Positions 48,384 to 57,622 of a DNA stretch of 64,000 nt are shown in pieces. Below the pieces are notes generated by a model. That model made no database searches and was not told the origin of the DNA. It saw nothing but the letters and a program-made list of their open reading frames with translations. Source of the DNA: Arenimonas sp. SCN 70-307. GTDB taxonomy: Bacteria; Pseudomonadota; Gammaproteobacteria; Xanthomonadales; Xanthomonadaceae. Both the position numbers and the translations under genes were made by a program. The DNA is taken from the NCBI RefSeq assembly GCF_001724815.1, contig NZ_MEDO01000006.1, positions 1 through 64,000 of the forward strand. The letters run 5' to 3'. Within the stretch, counting starts at the first letter, position 1; each line of letters begins with the position of its first letter.

Positions 48384-50809
48384 CCAACGCACCGCTGCGC
48401 GTACTGGTGGTGGACGACGACGAAGAGGATTTCCTGATCCTTCGCGACCTGCTGGCCGACTATCCCCAGGGTCGGTTCGAGATGTCGTGGGTGGGCACGC
48501 TCGAGGAAGGCATCCGGGCGCTGCGTGCCGGCGCGCACGATGTCTACCTGGTCGACTACCACCTGGGGCCCGACAACGGCATGGACCTGGTGCGGCTGGC
48601 GGTGGCCGAACACCACACCCACCGCCCGGTGATCATGCTCACCGGCCACGGCAGCGCCGACGTGGACAGCGAGGCCCTGGCCGCGGGTGCGTCCGACTAC
48701 CTGGTCAAGGGCAAGATCGACGCCGAGAAGCTGGCGCGCTCGCTGCGCTACGCGGCCGAGCGCGCCCGGCAGATGCAGCAGATCGAGGACGGCAAGCGCC
48801 GCTACCAGCTGCTGTTCGAGCTCAATCCCTTCCCGACCTGGGTCTACGACATCCACTCGCTGCAAATCGTCGCGGTCAACGACGCCATGGTCTCCACCTA
48901 CGGCTGGAGCCGGGCGGAGCTGCAGTCGATGTCGGTGCTCGACCTCCGCGAGCCGGCCGAGGGCGAGCGCCTGAAGGCTTACCTGGCCGAGTGGGGCGAG
49001 CGCTCCGGCAGCGCCGGCGTCTGGCGCCACCGCCATCGCGACGGCCGTCCCCTGTGGATGGACATCAGCACCCATTCCGTCGAGCTCGATGGCCAGCGCT
49101 GCCGCATGGTGATCGCCCACGACATCACCGCCCAGCGTGAAACGCAGGGCAAGCTGCTGCTGCTCGAGCGCGCGGTCGAGTCGAGCATGAACGGCATCAT
49201 CATCGCCGACGCGCAGTCGGCCGACATGCCGGTGATCTACGTCAACCCGGCCTTCGAGGAGCTCACCGGCTACCCGGCCGACGAGGTGCTGGGCCGCAAC
49301 TGCCGCTTCCTCCAGGGCGGGCATTCCAACCAGCCGGAACTCGAGATCCTGCGCCGGGCGCTGCGCGAGGCCAGCGATTGCAACGTGATCCTGCGCAACT
49401 ACCGCCGCGACGGTGGCGAATTCTGGAACCACCTGTTCATCTCGCCCGTGCGCGACGAGTCAGGGGTGGTGACGCATTTCGTCGGCATCCAGAACGACCT
49501 CACCGAGCGGCGCCAGGTCGAGGCCGAGCTGGCCTATGCCGCCAACCACGATCCGGTGACGGGGCTGCCGCGATACCCCATCCTTGAGACCGCGCTGGCC
49601 AGCCTGCTCGAGCGGGAGGGCGCGGAAGTTTCCTTGCTCTTCATCGACATCGACCGGTTCCACGCCGTCAACGAATCAATGGGCCACGTGATCGGCGACG
49701 AAGCGCTTCGCATCATCGCCGCACGCCTGAGCGAGGTGCTGGGCGGTCCGGGCTACCTGTCGCGCTTCGCCGGCGACGAGTTCGTGGCGGTCGTTCCAGG
49801 CGGCAGCCGCGAAGCGGTGCTCGAGGTCGCCGGCCAGCTGCGCGGGGCGGTGTCCAGGCCCATCGAGGGCGACGGCTGGAGCCTCTTCCTGACCGCCAGC
49901 ATCGGCATCGCCCGCTCGCCGGAGCACGGCGACAGCGGCAACGAGCTGCTGCGGCGCGCCGAGGCGGCGATGACCCGCGCCAAGCGATTGGGCCGCGACG
50001 AAGCCTGCGAGTTCTCCGCGGCGCAGATGCAGGAGCTCGAGGACCGGCTGGTGCTGGGCGCGCGCCTGCGCGAGGCCGCCGGCCGCGGCGAGCTGCAGTT
50101 GCACTATCAGCCCCAGCTCGACGCCCGCAGCCGGCGCATCACCGGCTTCGAGGCGCTGTTGCGCTGGACCCACCCGGAACTGGGTCCGGTGCCGCCGGGC
50201 CGCTTCATCCCCATCGCCGAGTCCCTGGGCCTGATGCCCGAGCTGGGCCTGTGGGTGCTCGACGAGGCCTGCCGGCAGATCCGCGCCTGGCGCGACCAGG
50301 GCCGCGACGGCTTCACGGTGGCGGTCAATTTCTCGGCCCACCAGCTCCAGCGCCCCGACATCGTTCAGCGCGTGCAGGCCGCGCTCGAAAAACACGGCGT
50401 GCCCGGCGGCATGCTCGAGATCGAGCTGACCGAAAGCTCGCTGATGGAGAACGTCGATCGCGTCCAGGCCCGGCTGGCCGAACTCAAGGCGCTGGGCGTG
50501 TCGCTGTCGCTCGACGACTTCGGCACGGGCTATTCGAGCCTCGCCTACCTCAAGCAGTTTTCGCTCGACAAGCTCAAGATCGACCGCAGTTTCGTCACCG
50601 ACCTGCCCGGCGACGGCGCCGACGCCGCCATCGCCCGCACCATCGTCGCGGTGGGTCACGAGCTGCACATGGTGGTGGCCGCCGAGGGCGTGGAGACGGC
50701 CGAGCAGGCCGATTTCCTGCGCGAAATGGGCTGCGACGAGCTGCAGGGCTACCACTTCGGACGTCCTGCGCCGGCGGCCGAGGTCGAGGCCCGCTTCCCG
50801 CGCGACTGA
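48380..50809 (+). CDS. REC-PAS-LOV-GGDEF-EAL blue-light c-di-GMP phosphodiesterase candidate
   Basis: 809 residues from a TTG overlapping the upstream stop. Receiver (about 7-125, D56-type pocket in VYLVDYHLG), PAS (135-260), a LOV-type PAS (268-385), GGDEF (390-550) and EAL (560-800). The LOV domain carries GRNCRFLQGG with Cys308, the residue that forms the flavin adduct in blue light. GGDEF is altered to AGDEF (464-468), so it is probably not a cyclase. EAL (591-593, FEALLRW), DDFGTGYSSL and the late GVET motif are intact, which predicts phosphodiesterase activity. Confidence 0.9.
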   Translation: MTNAPLRVLVVDDDEEDFLILRDLLADYPQGRFEMSWVGTLEEGIRALRAGAHDVYLVDYHLGPDNGMDLVRLAVAEHHTHRPVIMLTGHGSADVDSEALAAGASDYLVKGKIDAEKLARSLRYAAERARQMQQIEDGKRRYQLLFELNPFPTWVYDIHSLQIVAVNDAMVSTYGWSRAELQSMSVLDLREPAEGERLKAYLAEWGERSGSAGVWRHRHRDGRPLWMDISTHSVELDGQRCRMVIAHDITAQRETQGKLLLLERAVESSMNGIIIADAQSADMPVIYVNPAFEELTGYPADEVLGRNCRFLQGGHSNQPELEILRRALREASDCNVILRNYRRDGGEFWNHLFISPVRDESGVVTHFVGIQNDLTERRQVEAELAYAANHDPVTGLPRYPILETALASLLEREGAEVSLLFIDIDRFHAVNESMGHVIGDEALRIIAARLSEVLGGPGYLSRFAGDEFVAVVPGGSREAVLEVAGQLRGAVSRPIEGDGWSLFLTASIGIARSPEHGDSGNELLRRAEAAMTRAKRLGRDEACEFSAAQMQELEDRLVLGARLREAAGRGELQLHYQPQLDARSRRITGFEALLRWTHPELGPVPPGRFIPIAESLGLMPELGLWVLDEACRQIRAWRDQGRDGFTVAVNFSAHQLQRPDIVQRVQAALEKHGVPGGMLEIELTESSLMENVDRVQARLAELKALGVSLSLDDFGTGYSSLAYLKQFSLDKLKIDRSFVTDLPGDGADAAIARTIVAVGHELHMVVAAEGVETAEQADFLREMGCDELQGYHFGRPAPAAEVEARFPRD

Positions 50810-50881
50810 GTCGGCCGAGGTGGTCAGTGCGGGCCCGGCGGGATTATCCTGCGCTTCCCCGTTCCACCAGGAGCCGACGCC

Positions 50882-51277
50882 ATGCGCCGCTTCGTCCCGA
50901 TATTCCTTCTCGCCGCCGCGCTCGCGCCTTCGCTCGCCCTGGCCGGCCGTCCGGCCGTGTCGCCGGCCGTCGTGGCCGAGATCCTCGAGCGTCCCGACGC
51001 GCCCCTGCTGCTGGATGTGCGCACGCCCGAAGAGTTCGCCAAGGGCCACCTGCCCGGCGCGGTGCTGATTCCGCACGACCAGCTCGCCAGCCGCCTGGCC
51101 GAGATCGAGGGCAAGCCCTGGGTGCTCGTGTACTGCCGCAGCGGTGCCCGCGCCAAACAGGCGCAGGCCGTGCTCGAGCAGGCCGGCATCGAGGTGCGCC
51201 AGGTCGAGGGCAGCTGGCTGCGTTGGGAGGCGGAAGGCCGCCCGGCCGTTGTGCCGACGGCCGGGAGCGCCGAATGA
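50882..51277 (+). CDS. Periplasmic rhodanese
   Basis: 131 residues. A signal peptide (IFLLAAALAPSLALA) precedes a single rhodanese domain with LLDVRTPEEFAKGHLPGAV and the active-site loop YCRSGARA with the catalytic Cys. It is a periplasmic sulfurtransferase candidate. The stop overlaps the arginase ATG, although the two proteins act in different compartments. Confidence 0.88.
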   Translation: MRRFVPIFLLAAALAPSLALAGRPAVSPAVVAEILERPDAPLLLDVRTPEEFAKGHLPGAVLIPHDQLASRLAEIEGKPWVLVYCRSGARAKQAQAVLEQAGIEVRQVEGSWLRWEAEGRPAVVPTAGSAE

Positions 51278-52194
51278 GCCTCTCGCGCACGCTGGCGCTG
51301 ATCGGCGCGCCCACCGACATCGGCGCCGGCCACCGCGGCGCGGTGATGGGCCCCGAAGCCCTGCGCGTTGCCGGCCTGGCCGAGGCCCTGCGCGAGCGCG
51401 GGCTGGAGGTGGTCGACACCGGCAACCTCAGCGGCCCGGCCAATCCCTGGCTGCCGCCGGTGGACGGCTACCGCCACCTGCCGCAGGTGGTGGAGTGGAA
51501 CCGTCTGGTGATGGACGCGGTGCAGGCCCAGCTGCGCGCCGGCCGCCTGCCGGTGCTGATGGGCGGCGACCACTGCCTGGGCCTGGGCAGCATCACCGCC
51601 GTGGCGCGCCACTGCCGCGACACCGGCCGCAAGCTGCGGGTGATCTGGCTCGACGCCCACGCCGACTTCAACACCAGCGACGTGACGCCCTCGGGCAACG
51701 TGCACGGCATGCCGGTGGCCTGCCTGTGCGGCCTGGGCCCGGAGCCGCTGACCCACCTGGGCGGCAGCGCGCCGGCGATCGTTCCGGCCGAGATCCGCCA
51801 GATCGGCATCCGCTCGGTGGACCAGGGCGAAAAGCGCCTGGTGAAGGAATACGGCCTCGACATCTACGACATGCGCTACATCGACGAGATCGGCATGAAG
51901 CGCGCGATGGAGGAGGCGCTCGAGGGCATCGACGACGACACCCACGTGCACGTGAGCTTCGACGTCGACTTCCTCGACCCGAGCATCGCGCCCGGCGTGG
52001 GCACCACCGTGCCCGGCGGCCCGAACTACCGCGAGGCACAGCTGGTGATGGAGATGATCGCCGACACCGGCCGCCTGGGCTCGCTCGACATCGTCGAGCT
52101 CAACCCGGCCTTCGACGACCACAACCGTACCGGCAAGCTGGCCGTGGACCTGGTCGAAAGCCTGTTCGGCAAGTCCACGCTGATGCGCGACTGA
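51274..52194 (+). CDS. rocF: Arginase
   Basis: 306 residues. All manganese-binding motifs are present: GGDHCLGLG, DAHADFNTSD and SFDVDFLDP. The specificity segment SGNVHGMPVACL and the C-terminal ELNPAFDDHNRTGKLAVDLVESLFG match true arginases rather than agmatinases. It converts arginine to ornithine and urea in the cytoplasm. ATGA overlap with the rhodanese gene. Confidence 0.92.
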   Translation: MSLSRTLALIGAPTDIGAGHRGAVMGPEALRVAGLAEALRERGLEVVDTGNLSGPANPWLPPVDGYRHLPQVVEWNRLVMDAVQAQLRAGRLPVLMGGDHCLGLGSITAVARHCRDTGRKLRVIWLDAHADFNTSDVTPSGNVHGMPVACLCGLGPEPLTHLGGSAPAIVPAEIRQIGIRSVDQGEKRLVKEYGLDIYDMRYIDEIGMKRAMEEALEGIDDDTHVHVSFDVDFLDPSIAPGVGTTVPGGPNYREAQLVMEMIADTGRLGSLDIVELNPAFDDHNRTGKLAVDLVESLFGKSTLMRD

Positions 52195-52269
52195 GCCGCC
52201 GCCGCGCCGCCTTGACGGGGCGCGGGGCGCCGGTAGACTCGGGCAAAACCCCCTTTCGAGGCCCACCCC

Positions 52270-52422
52270 ATGAGCAAGACCCGCCTGATCCTGATCGCCC
52301 TGCTGGCCGCCTTCGCGCTGTCGGGCTGCAACACCATCGCCGGCATCGGCAAGGACGTGAAGAAGGCCGGCGAGGTGGTGTCCGAGACCGCCGAGGACTG
52401 CAAGGGCGGCTGCAAGGACTGA
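52270..52422 (+). CDS. Entericidin EcnA/B-family lipoprotein
   Basis: 50 residues. The lipobox ALSGC follows LILIALLAAF, and the mature peptide CNTIAGIGKDVKKAGEV is the standard entericidin motif. These tiny lipoproteins form part of a toxin-antidote pair in enterics; here there is only one copy and its role is unclear. It is too short for many ORF callers. Confidence 0.85.
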   Translation: MSKTRLILIALLAAFALSGCNTIAGIGKDVKKAGEVVSETAEDCKGGCKD

Positions 52423-52482
52423 ACCACCGCGCCAGCCAGCGCGTGGCCGAAGGCCGGGCAGCGATGCCCGGCCTTCGTGCTT

Positions 52483-53247
52483 TCACGGGTCGGGGACGAA
52501 ACCGACCGGGAACGGGCGCGGCTCGTGCCCGCGGCCCGGCCAGCGGCGCGGCAGCACGCCGCGGGCCACCAGGGCGCGGTGGCTGTCGTACCACAGCGCC
52601 ACCACCTCGTCCGGGCGCTGCGAGGCGCGCTCGAACCGGGTGTAGGTGGCGGCGTCCCAGCGGCGCTCGCCGTGGCCGGTGCCGAGTTCCTGGCGCGCGG
52701 CGCCCGGGGCGACGCGTTCCGCCTCGCTGCCGCGCACCGACTTGGCGACGTCGGCGGAACGCGATTCGGCGATGGGTGCCGGCGGCGGCTGCGGCCGGCG
52801 CGCGCGCTCGCGGAAGGCCGCCACGCCGATCACGCCGACGTTGTCCGGGCGGCCGGTGTGCGCGGCGTAGCTGTCCGGCAGGTCGGTGAAACGGAAGGCC
52901 GCGACCTCCGACAGGCTCTTGCGCCAGCCCTTCACTTCCATCGATTGCCAGGGCCCGAGCACGTAGCCGGCCTGGCCGGTGGCGGCGGTTTCGCCGCTGA
53001 TGACGTTCACGCCGTCCACCGACACCACCGCGAGCACGCGCTCGCCGGTGAGGTTCTGCAAGCGGATGGCGTAGCGATGGCCGGGGCGGCCCTCGACCCA
53101 GGCCTTGCCGCGGTGCGGGTGGACGGGCAGCAGTTCGTGGCGGTCGAGGTCGCGCACCTGCACGTCCACCAGGCCGCGGGCCTGGACGGCTCCGGCGGTG
53201 GCGAGCAGGGTGGCGGCGGCGAGCAGCAGGGAGGCGAGGCGTTTCAT
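52483..53247 (-). CDS. Exported hypothetical protein
   Basis: 254 residues with a signal peptide (LASLLLAAATLLATAGAVQA). The N-terminal half is beta-rich (DVQVRDLDRHELLPVHPHRGKAWVE then a GPWQSMEVKGW segment), and the C-terminal half is Arg/Pro-rich and possibly disordered, ending with a short RPDEVVALWYDSHRAL helix. The segment YAIRLQNLTGERVLAVVSVDG may be an Ig-like or carbohydrate-binding fold. No family assigned. Confidence 0.7.
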   Translation of the reverse strand: MKRLASLLLAAATLLATAGAVQARGLVDVQVRDLDRHELLPVHPHRGKAWVEGRPGHRYAIRLQNLTGERVLAVVSVDGVNVISGETAATGQAGYVLGPWQSMEVKGWRKSLSEVAAFRFTDLPDSYAAHTGRPDNVGVIGVAAFRERARRPQPPPAPIAESRSADVAKSVRGSEAERVAPGAARQELGTGHGERRWDAATYTRFERASQRPDEVVALWYDSHRALVARGVLPRRWPGRGHEPRPFPVGFVPDP

Positions 53248-53353
53248 GGCGGGCTCCGCGGGTGGGTTCGTGCAATCCAACGTTCGCGCGGCGGCGACGG
53301 GGTTGGCCCGCCAAGGAGGTAAACTGGCGGGGTTCACACAGGCAGACCCCTGA

Positions 53354-54673
53354 ATGTCCGCAACCCGCGTCCTGACCGGCATCACCACGTCCGGTACCCC
53401 GCACCTGGGCAACTACGCCGGCGCCATCCGTCCCGCGGTGGCCGCCAGCCGGCGCCCGGGTGCCGAGAGCTTCTATTTCCTGGCCGACTACCACGCCCTG
53501 ATCAAGGTGCAGGACCCGGCGCGCGTGCAGCGCTCGACCCTCGAGATCGCCGCCAGCTGGCTGGCCTGCGGGCTCGATCCGGAGCAGGTGTGGTTCTACC
53601 GCCAGTCCGACATCCCCGAGATCCCCGAGCTCACCTGGCTGCTGACCTGCGTGGCCGGCAAGGGCCTTCTCAACCGCGCCCACGCCTACAAGGCCGCGGT
53701 GGACAAGAACACCGAAGCCGGCGAAGACCCGGATGCCGGCGTCACCGCGGGCCTGTTCATGTACCCGGTGCTGATGGCGGCCGACATCCTGATGTTCCGC
53801 GCGCACTCGGTGCCGGTGGGGCGCGACCAGGTGCAGCACATCGAGATGGCCCGCGATTTCGGCGCGCGCTTCAACCACCTCTACGGCGAGCACTTCGTGT
53901 TGCCCGAGGCGGCCATCGAGGAAAACGTGGCCACGCTGCCGGGCCTGGACGGCCGCAAGATGAGCAAGAGCTACGACAACACCATCCCGCTGTTCGCGCC
54001 GCGCGAGCAGCTGCGCAAGCTGGTGTTCTCCATCAAGACCGACTCGCGCGGGCCGGGCGAGCCCAAGGACACCGTGGGCTCGGCGCTGTTCCAGCTCTAC
54101 CAGGCCTTCGCCACGCCGGAGCAGACCGCGGCCTTCGCCCGGGCCTATGCCGACGGCATCGGCTGGGGTGAGGCCAAGCAGGCGCTGTTCGAGCAGCTCG
54201 ACGCCGAGCTGGCGCCGCTGCGCGAGAAGTACGAGGCGCTCATCGCCCGCCCTGACCACATCGAGCAGGTGCTCCTGGCGGGCGCCGAGAAGGCGCGCCG
54301 CATCGCCACGCCTTTCATGGCCGAACTGCGCCGCGCGGTGGGCCTGCGCGACCTGCGCGAGCAGCATGGTGGCAAGTCGGCGGCGAGGGCCAAGGCGGCG
54401 CTGCCGGTGTTCAAGCAGTACCGCGAGGCCGATGGCCGCTTCCACTTCAAGCTCGTCGATGCCGGCGGCCGGGAGTTGCTGGTGAGTCCCGGCTTTGCCT
54501 CGCCGCGCGAGGCGGGGCAGGCGGTGGCCGGACTCAAGGCCGGCGCCGGCGCGCGCGCCTTCCGCGGCGACGCGCTGTGGCTGGACGAGGCCGAGGTGGC
54601 GCGGCTGGCGCCGGGCATCGAGGCGGGCGACGTGATCGCCGCGCTGGAAGCCTTCGCCGGGGAGGACGCGTGA
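53354..54673 (+). CDS. trpS: Tryptophanyl-tRNA synthetase with C-terminal extension
   Basis: 439 residues, against about 330-350 for typical bacterial TrpS. Class I signatures TPHLGNY (HIGH equivalent, about residue 15) and KMSKS (202-206), with GRDQVQHIEMARD and PVLMAADIL, are intact. The last 80 or so residues after RAKAALPVFKQYREA form a YegP/DUF1508-like domain (GRFHFKLVDAGGRELLVS...FASPREAGQAVAGLKA). It charges tRNA-Trp; the extra domain may affect tRNA binding, which is inference. The TGATG junction couples it to the next gene. Confidence 0.92.
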   Translation: MSATRVLTGITTSGTPHLGNYAGAIRPAVAASRRPGAESFYFLADYHALIKVQDPARVQRSTLEIAASWLACGLDPEQVWFYRQSDIPEIPELTWLLTCVAGKGLLNRAHAYKAAVDKNTEAGEDPDAGVTAGLFMYPVLMAADILMFRAHSVPVGRDQVQHIEMARDFGARFNHLYGEHFVLPEAAIEENVATLPGLDGRKMSKSYDNTIPLFAPREQLRKLVFSIKTDSRGPGEPKDTVGSALFQLYQAFATPEQTAAFARAYADGIGWGEAKQALFEQLDAELAPLREKYEALIARPDHIEQVLLAGAEKARRIATPFMAELRRAVGLRDLREQHGGKSAARAKAALPVFKQYREADGRFHFKLVDAGGRELLVSPGFASPREAGQAVAGLKAGAGARAFRGDALWLDEAEVARLAPGIEAGDVIAALEAFAGEDA

Positions 54674-54987
54674 TGGCCGACGTCGCCGATCTCGCGCTGA
54701 TCCTGTTCCTGCCCTGGTTCGCGATCCTGGGCGCGCTCTACTGGTTCTATCCGCGCAACCTCGAACGCAGCGCCGCGCGCCGCCGCTTCGACCTGGCGGC
54801 GCTGGCCCTGGCCTTCGCCGCGGCCTTCATCGCCGGACGCTGGGGTTATTCGGTGGCGGCCACCGGCGTCGAAGCCGGGCCGATCTGGCGCCAGGTGCTG
54901 GCCAGCCTGCTGGCCTACAAGGCCTTCCTGGCCATCATCGCCGCCGCCTGGGCCTGGCGCGGCTTGCGCTTCCGCCGCACCGCCTGA
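54673..54987 (+). CDS. Small inner-membrane protein downstream of trpS
   Basis: 104 residues with three predicted TM segments (LALILFLPWFAILGALYWF; ALALAFAAAFIAGRWGYS; QVLASLLAYKAFLAIIAAAWA). It starts within the trpS stop (TGATG). Its stop codon's last base is also the first base of a 26-bp palindrome. No family recognised beyond similarity to other small membrane proteins. Confidence 0.7.
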   Translation: MADVADLALILFLPWFAILGALYWFYPRNLERSAARRRFDLAALALAFAAAFIAGRWGYSVAATGVEAGPIWRQVLASLLAYKAFLAIIAAAWAWRGLRFRRTA

Positions 54988-55045
54988 GAAACGGGGTCAG
55001 GTTCACTTACGCGCTGCTGGCGTAAGTGAACCTGACCCCGTTTCT
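54987..55045. repeat. Long palindromic repeat, copy 1
   Basis: A 26-bp near-perfect stem whose core agaaacggggtcaggttcac pairs with its exact complement further right, with a loop at 55013-55019. It begins on the last base of a stop codon and lies 40 bp upstream of the GAF-GGDEF gene. A near-identical copy follows that gene at 56194. Confidence 0.85.
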
Positions 55046-55084
55046 GGCTATGCTCTTCGCATGTCCCCCGACGCGGAGGTCCCG

Positions 55085-56194
55085 ATGAGCGACGCCGTCG
55101 TGCCGTCCGAATTGCCGCCGCAGGTCCCGTCGCTGCCGCCGATTCCCGACGAGGCCCAGCGCCTGGCGGTGTTGCACCGCTACCGCATCCTCGACACGCT
55201 GCCCGAAGGGGTCTATGACGACGTCGTCGACCTGGCGCGGGCGCTGTGCGGCACGCCGCAGGCCGTACTGACCTTCATCGACGAGGACCGGCAGTGGTTC
55301 AAGGCCGCCGTGGGCCTGGACGGGGAGCAGACCGACCGCCGCATCGCCTTCTGCGACGTCGCCATCCGCTCGCCTCGCGCCGTCACCGTGGTCGAGGATG
55401 CCAGCCAGCACCTGCGCTTCCGGCATTACCCGCAGGTGACCGGGCCGGACCACCTGCGCTTCTATGCCGGTGCGCCGCTGGTGACGCCCGGCGGCCATGC
55501 GCTGGGCACGATCTGCGTGGTGGACCAGGTGCCGCGCACGCTGACCGATGCGCAGGCGCGGCAGATGCAGGCCCTGGCCCGCATCGTCGTGCACCTGCTC
55601 GAGGCGCGCAGGCGCGAGCTCGACGGCCAGCTGCAGCTGGCCGAGCGCGAGCTGCACCAGCGCGAGCTGGTGCGCTACCAGCGCGAACTCGAGTCGAAGA
55701 ACACCGAGCTGGCCGAGGAAGCCCGCCGCGACGCGCTCACCGGCCTGCTCAACCGCGGTGGGCTGGCGCAGGCGGCGCGTGCCTCCACGGCGCGCGCGGG
55801 CGACGCCTTCACGGTGGCGGTGCTCGACCTGGACCACTTCAAGCGCATCAACGACACGCTGGGCCACGCGGCGGGCGACGAGGTGATCCGCATCGCCGCC
55901 GAGGAAATCCAGCGCGGCGTACGCGGCAGCGACGTGGCGGCCCGCTACGGCGGCGAGGAGTTCCTGCTGCTGATGCCGGCCACGCCGCCGGACGCGGGCC
56001 TGGCCGTGGTCGAGCGCATCCGCGCGGCGATCAGCGGGCGCGAGGACCTGCCCACGAAAGTGACCCTGTCGGCCGGCCTGGCCTCGGGCCTGTCGGGCCG
56101 CGACACGCCCGACACCCTGTTCCAGCGCGCCGACCAGGCCCTCTACCTGGCCAAGCGCCGCGGCCGCGACCGCGCCGAAGTCGCCGACGAATAA
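55085..56194 (+). CDS. GAF-GGDEF diguanylate cyclase
   Basis: 369 residues from the ATG at 55085, which has GGAGG 6 nt upstream (an ATG at 55061 has none). The GAF domain occupies about 22-165 ([22 protein letters not shown]...[10 protein letters not shown]), then a coiled coil ([19 protein letters not shown]) and the GGDEF domain with GGEEF (289-293) and I-site RGSD (280-283). An active, product-inhibited c-di-GMP synthase is predicted. The gene is bracketed on both sides by copies of the same long palindrome, so it could have moved as a cassette. Confidence 0.9.
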   Translation: MSDAVVPSELPPQVPSLPPIPDEAQRLAVLHRYRILDTLPEGVYDDVVDLARALCGTPQAVLTFIDEDRQWFKAAVGLDGEQTDRRIAFCDVAIRSPRAVTVVEDASQHLRFRHYPQVTGPDHLRFYAGAPLVTPGGHALGTICVVDQVPRTLTDAQARQMQALARIVVHLLEARRRELDGQLQLAERELHQRELVRYQRELESKNTELAEEARRDALTGLLNRGGLAQAARASTARAGDAFTVAVLDLDHFKRINDTLGHAAGDEVIRIAAEEIQRGVRGSDVAARYGGEEFLLLMPATPPDAGLAVVERIRAAISGREDLPTKVTLSAGLASGLSGRDTPDTLFQRADQALYLAKRRGRDRAEVADE

Positions 56195-56257
56195 GAAACG
56201 GGGTCAGGTTCACTTAATGACGCTCGTGCGCCATTGAGTGAACCTGACCCCGTTTCT
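56194..56257. repeat. Long palindromic repeat, copy 2
   Basis: A 21-bp perfect outer stem (agaaacggggtcaggttcac plus one base, and its complement at 56237-56257) with a partly paired inner section. It begins on the last base of the TAA of the GAF-GGDEF gene and ends exactly before the stop codon of the convergent E2 gene (56258). It may serve as a bidirectional terminator. Confidence 0.85.
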
Positions 56258-57610
56258 TCAGCGGGCGCGCTGGAGGTCGTCGAGCAGGGCGCGCAGGAAG
56301 CGCGCGGCTTCGCCGCCGGTGGCGGCGCGGTGGTCGAAGGTGAGCGAGATCGGCATGATCCGGTGCGTTTCGAGCCCGCCCAGCACCGGCACCACCGCGT
56401 GGTGCAGGCGGCCGGCGCCGATGATGGCCACGCAGGGCGGCACCACCACGGGCGTGGCGTACTTGCCGGCGAACACGCCGAAGTTGCTCAGCATGATGGT
56501 GTAGTCGCGCAGCTCTTCCGGCGGCAGCGAGCGGTTCTTGACGCCGTCGCGGATGCGGTTGATGGCCTGGCGCACCTGGTGCGGCTCGAGCCGCTCGGCG
56601 TTGCGCAGGTTGGCCACGAACAGGCCGTCGGGCGAGTCCACCGCGATGCCCACGTCCACGCGCGCATGGCGGCGCAGCGTGCCTTCCTTGGCGTTGAGCC
56701 AGGCGTTCATCGCCGGCTCGACCGCCGAGGCCACCGCGATGGCGCGGATGATGCGCGCCATGATGTCCTCGCCCGGGGCCCAGGCGTGGATGTCGGCGTC
56801 GTCCATCAGGGTGGTGGGCACGACCTCGGCGTGGGCCTGGGACATCGAACGCACCATGTTGCGGCGCACGCCGCGGATGGGCTCGTCGATATCGAACGCC
56901 GGCGCAGTGCTCTTCCCGCCGCTCGCGGGGGAAGGCTGGGAGGGGGGCGCTGCGCTGGGGGCGCGGGGGCCCTCTCCCCGGCCCTCTCCCGCAGGCGGGA
57001 GAGGGAGAGAGGTGGTTCGAGCGGGGGCCGCGCCGAGCGGGGCGGTGCCTGCGGCCGCGGCCTGCTTCACGTCGGCCATCGTGACGACGCCATCGGCGCC
57101 GGTGGGGCGCACGCGGGCGAGGTCGACCTTGAGCTTCTTGGCCAGCGCGCGCACGGCCGGCATGGCCTTCACGCCGCCGACGGCGACGGCCTGCTCGCTG
57201 CGCACCGCGTCGGAGGTCTGCATGGCGCCGACCACGGTGCCCGCGTCGGCCGGTTTCTCAGCAGCCGAATCCGCAGGGGCGGGAGCAGGCGCAGGTGGCG
57301 CCTCGGCCTTCTTGTGGCCGTGCGAATGCCCGGTGTCCTGCGCCTCGGCGCGCTGCGGCAGCGAAGGATCGATCTCGACCTCCACCAGCCAGCTGCCGGT
57401 TTCGATCACGTCGCCGGCGCCGCCGGCCAGGCGCGTCACCTTGCCCGAATAGGGCGAGGGCACCTCCACCACGGCCTTGGCGGTTTCCATCGACACCAGC
57501 GGCTCGTCGAGCTTCACGACGTCGCCCACCTTGACCAGCCACTCGACGATCTCGGCGTCGGGCAGGCCCTCGCCCAGGTCCGGCAGCAGGAACAGCTTCT
57601 TCTCGCTCAT
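56258..57610 (-). CDS. bkdB: Branched-chain 2-oxoacid dehydrogenase E2 (dihydrolipoyl acyltransferase)
   Basis: 450 residues. Lipoyl domain (residues 1-82) with K45 in VSMETAKAV, Ala/Pro linker, peripheral-subunit-binding domain (MPAVRALAKKLKVDL...TGADGVVTMADV), a second linker and the CAT catalytic domain ending HRAATGGEAARFL with the active-site His. Residues about 200-233 of the second linker (LPPAGEGRGEG ... SQPSPASGGK) are encoded by two copies of a palindromic repeat. Together with E1alpha/beta it oxidises branched-chain 2-oxoacids; pyruvate is a less likely substrate. No E3 gene lies in the window. Confidence 0.85.
   Translation of the reverse strand: MSEKKLFLLPDLGEGLPDAEIVEWLVKVGDVVKLDEPLVSMETAKAVVEVPSPYSGKVTRLAGGAGDVIETGSWLVEVEIDPSLPQRAEAQDTGHSHGHKKAEAPPAPAPAPADSAAEKPADAGTVVGAMQTSDAVRSEQAVAVGGVKAMPAVRALAKKLKVDLARVRPTGADGVVTMADVKQAAAAGTAPLGAAPARTTSLPLPPAGEGRGEGPRAPSAAPPSQPSPASGGKSTAPAFDIDEPIRGVRRNMVRSMSQAHAEVVPTTLMDDADIHAWAPGEDIMARIIRAIAVASAVEPAMNAWLNAKEGTLRRHARVDVGIAVDSPDGLFVANLRNAERLEPHQVRQAINRIRDGVKNRSLPPEELRDYTIMLSNFGVFAGKYATPVVVPPCVAIIGAGRLHHAVVPVLGGLETHRIMPISLTFDHRAATGGEAARFLRALLDDLQRAR
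56912..57012. repeat. Intragenic palindromic repeats inside the E2 linker
   Basis: Two G/C-asymmetric repeat units (56912-56947 and 56970-57012) of the 'ctctcccgc...gcgggagag' type. The second contains a perfect 11-bp inverted repeat (56982-56992 and 56995-57005) with a 2-nt loop. They are in frame and add about 34 residues to the flexible linker. Confidence 0.75.
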
Positions 57611-57622
57611 CTTCTGGTTTCC

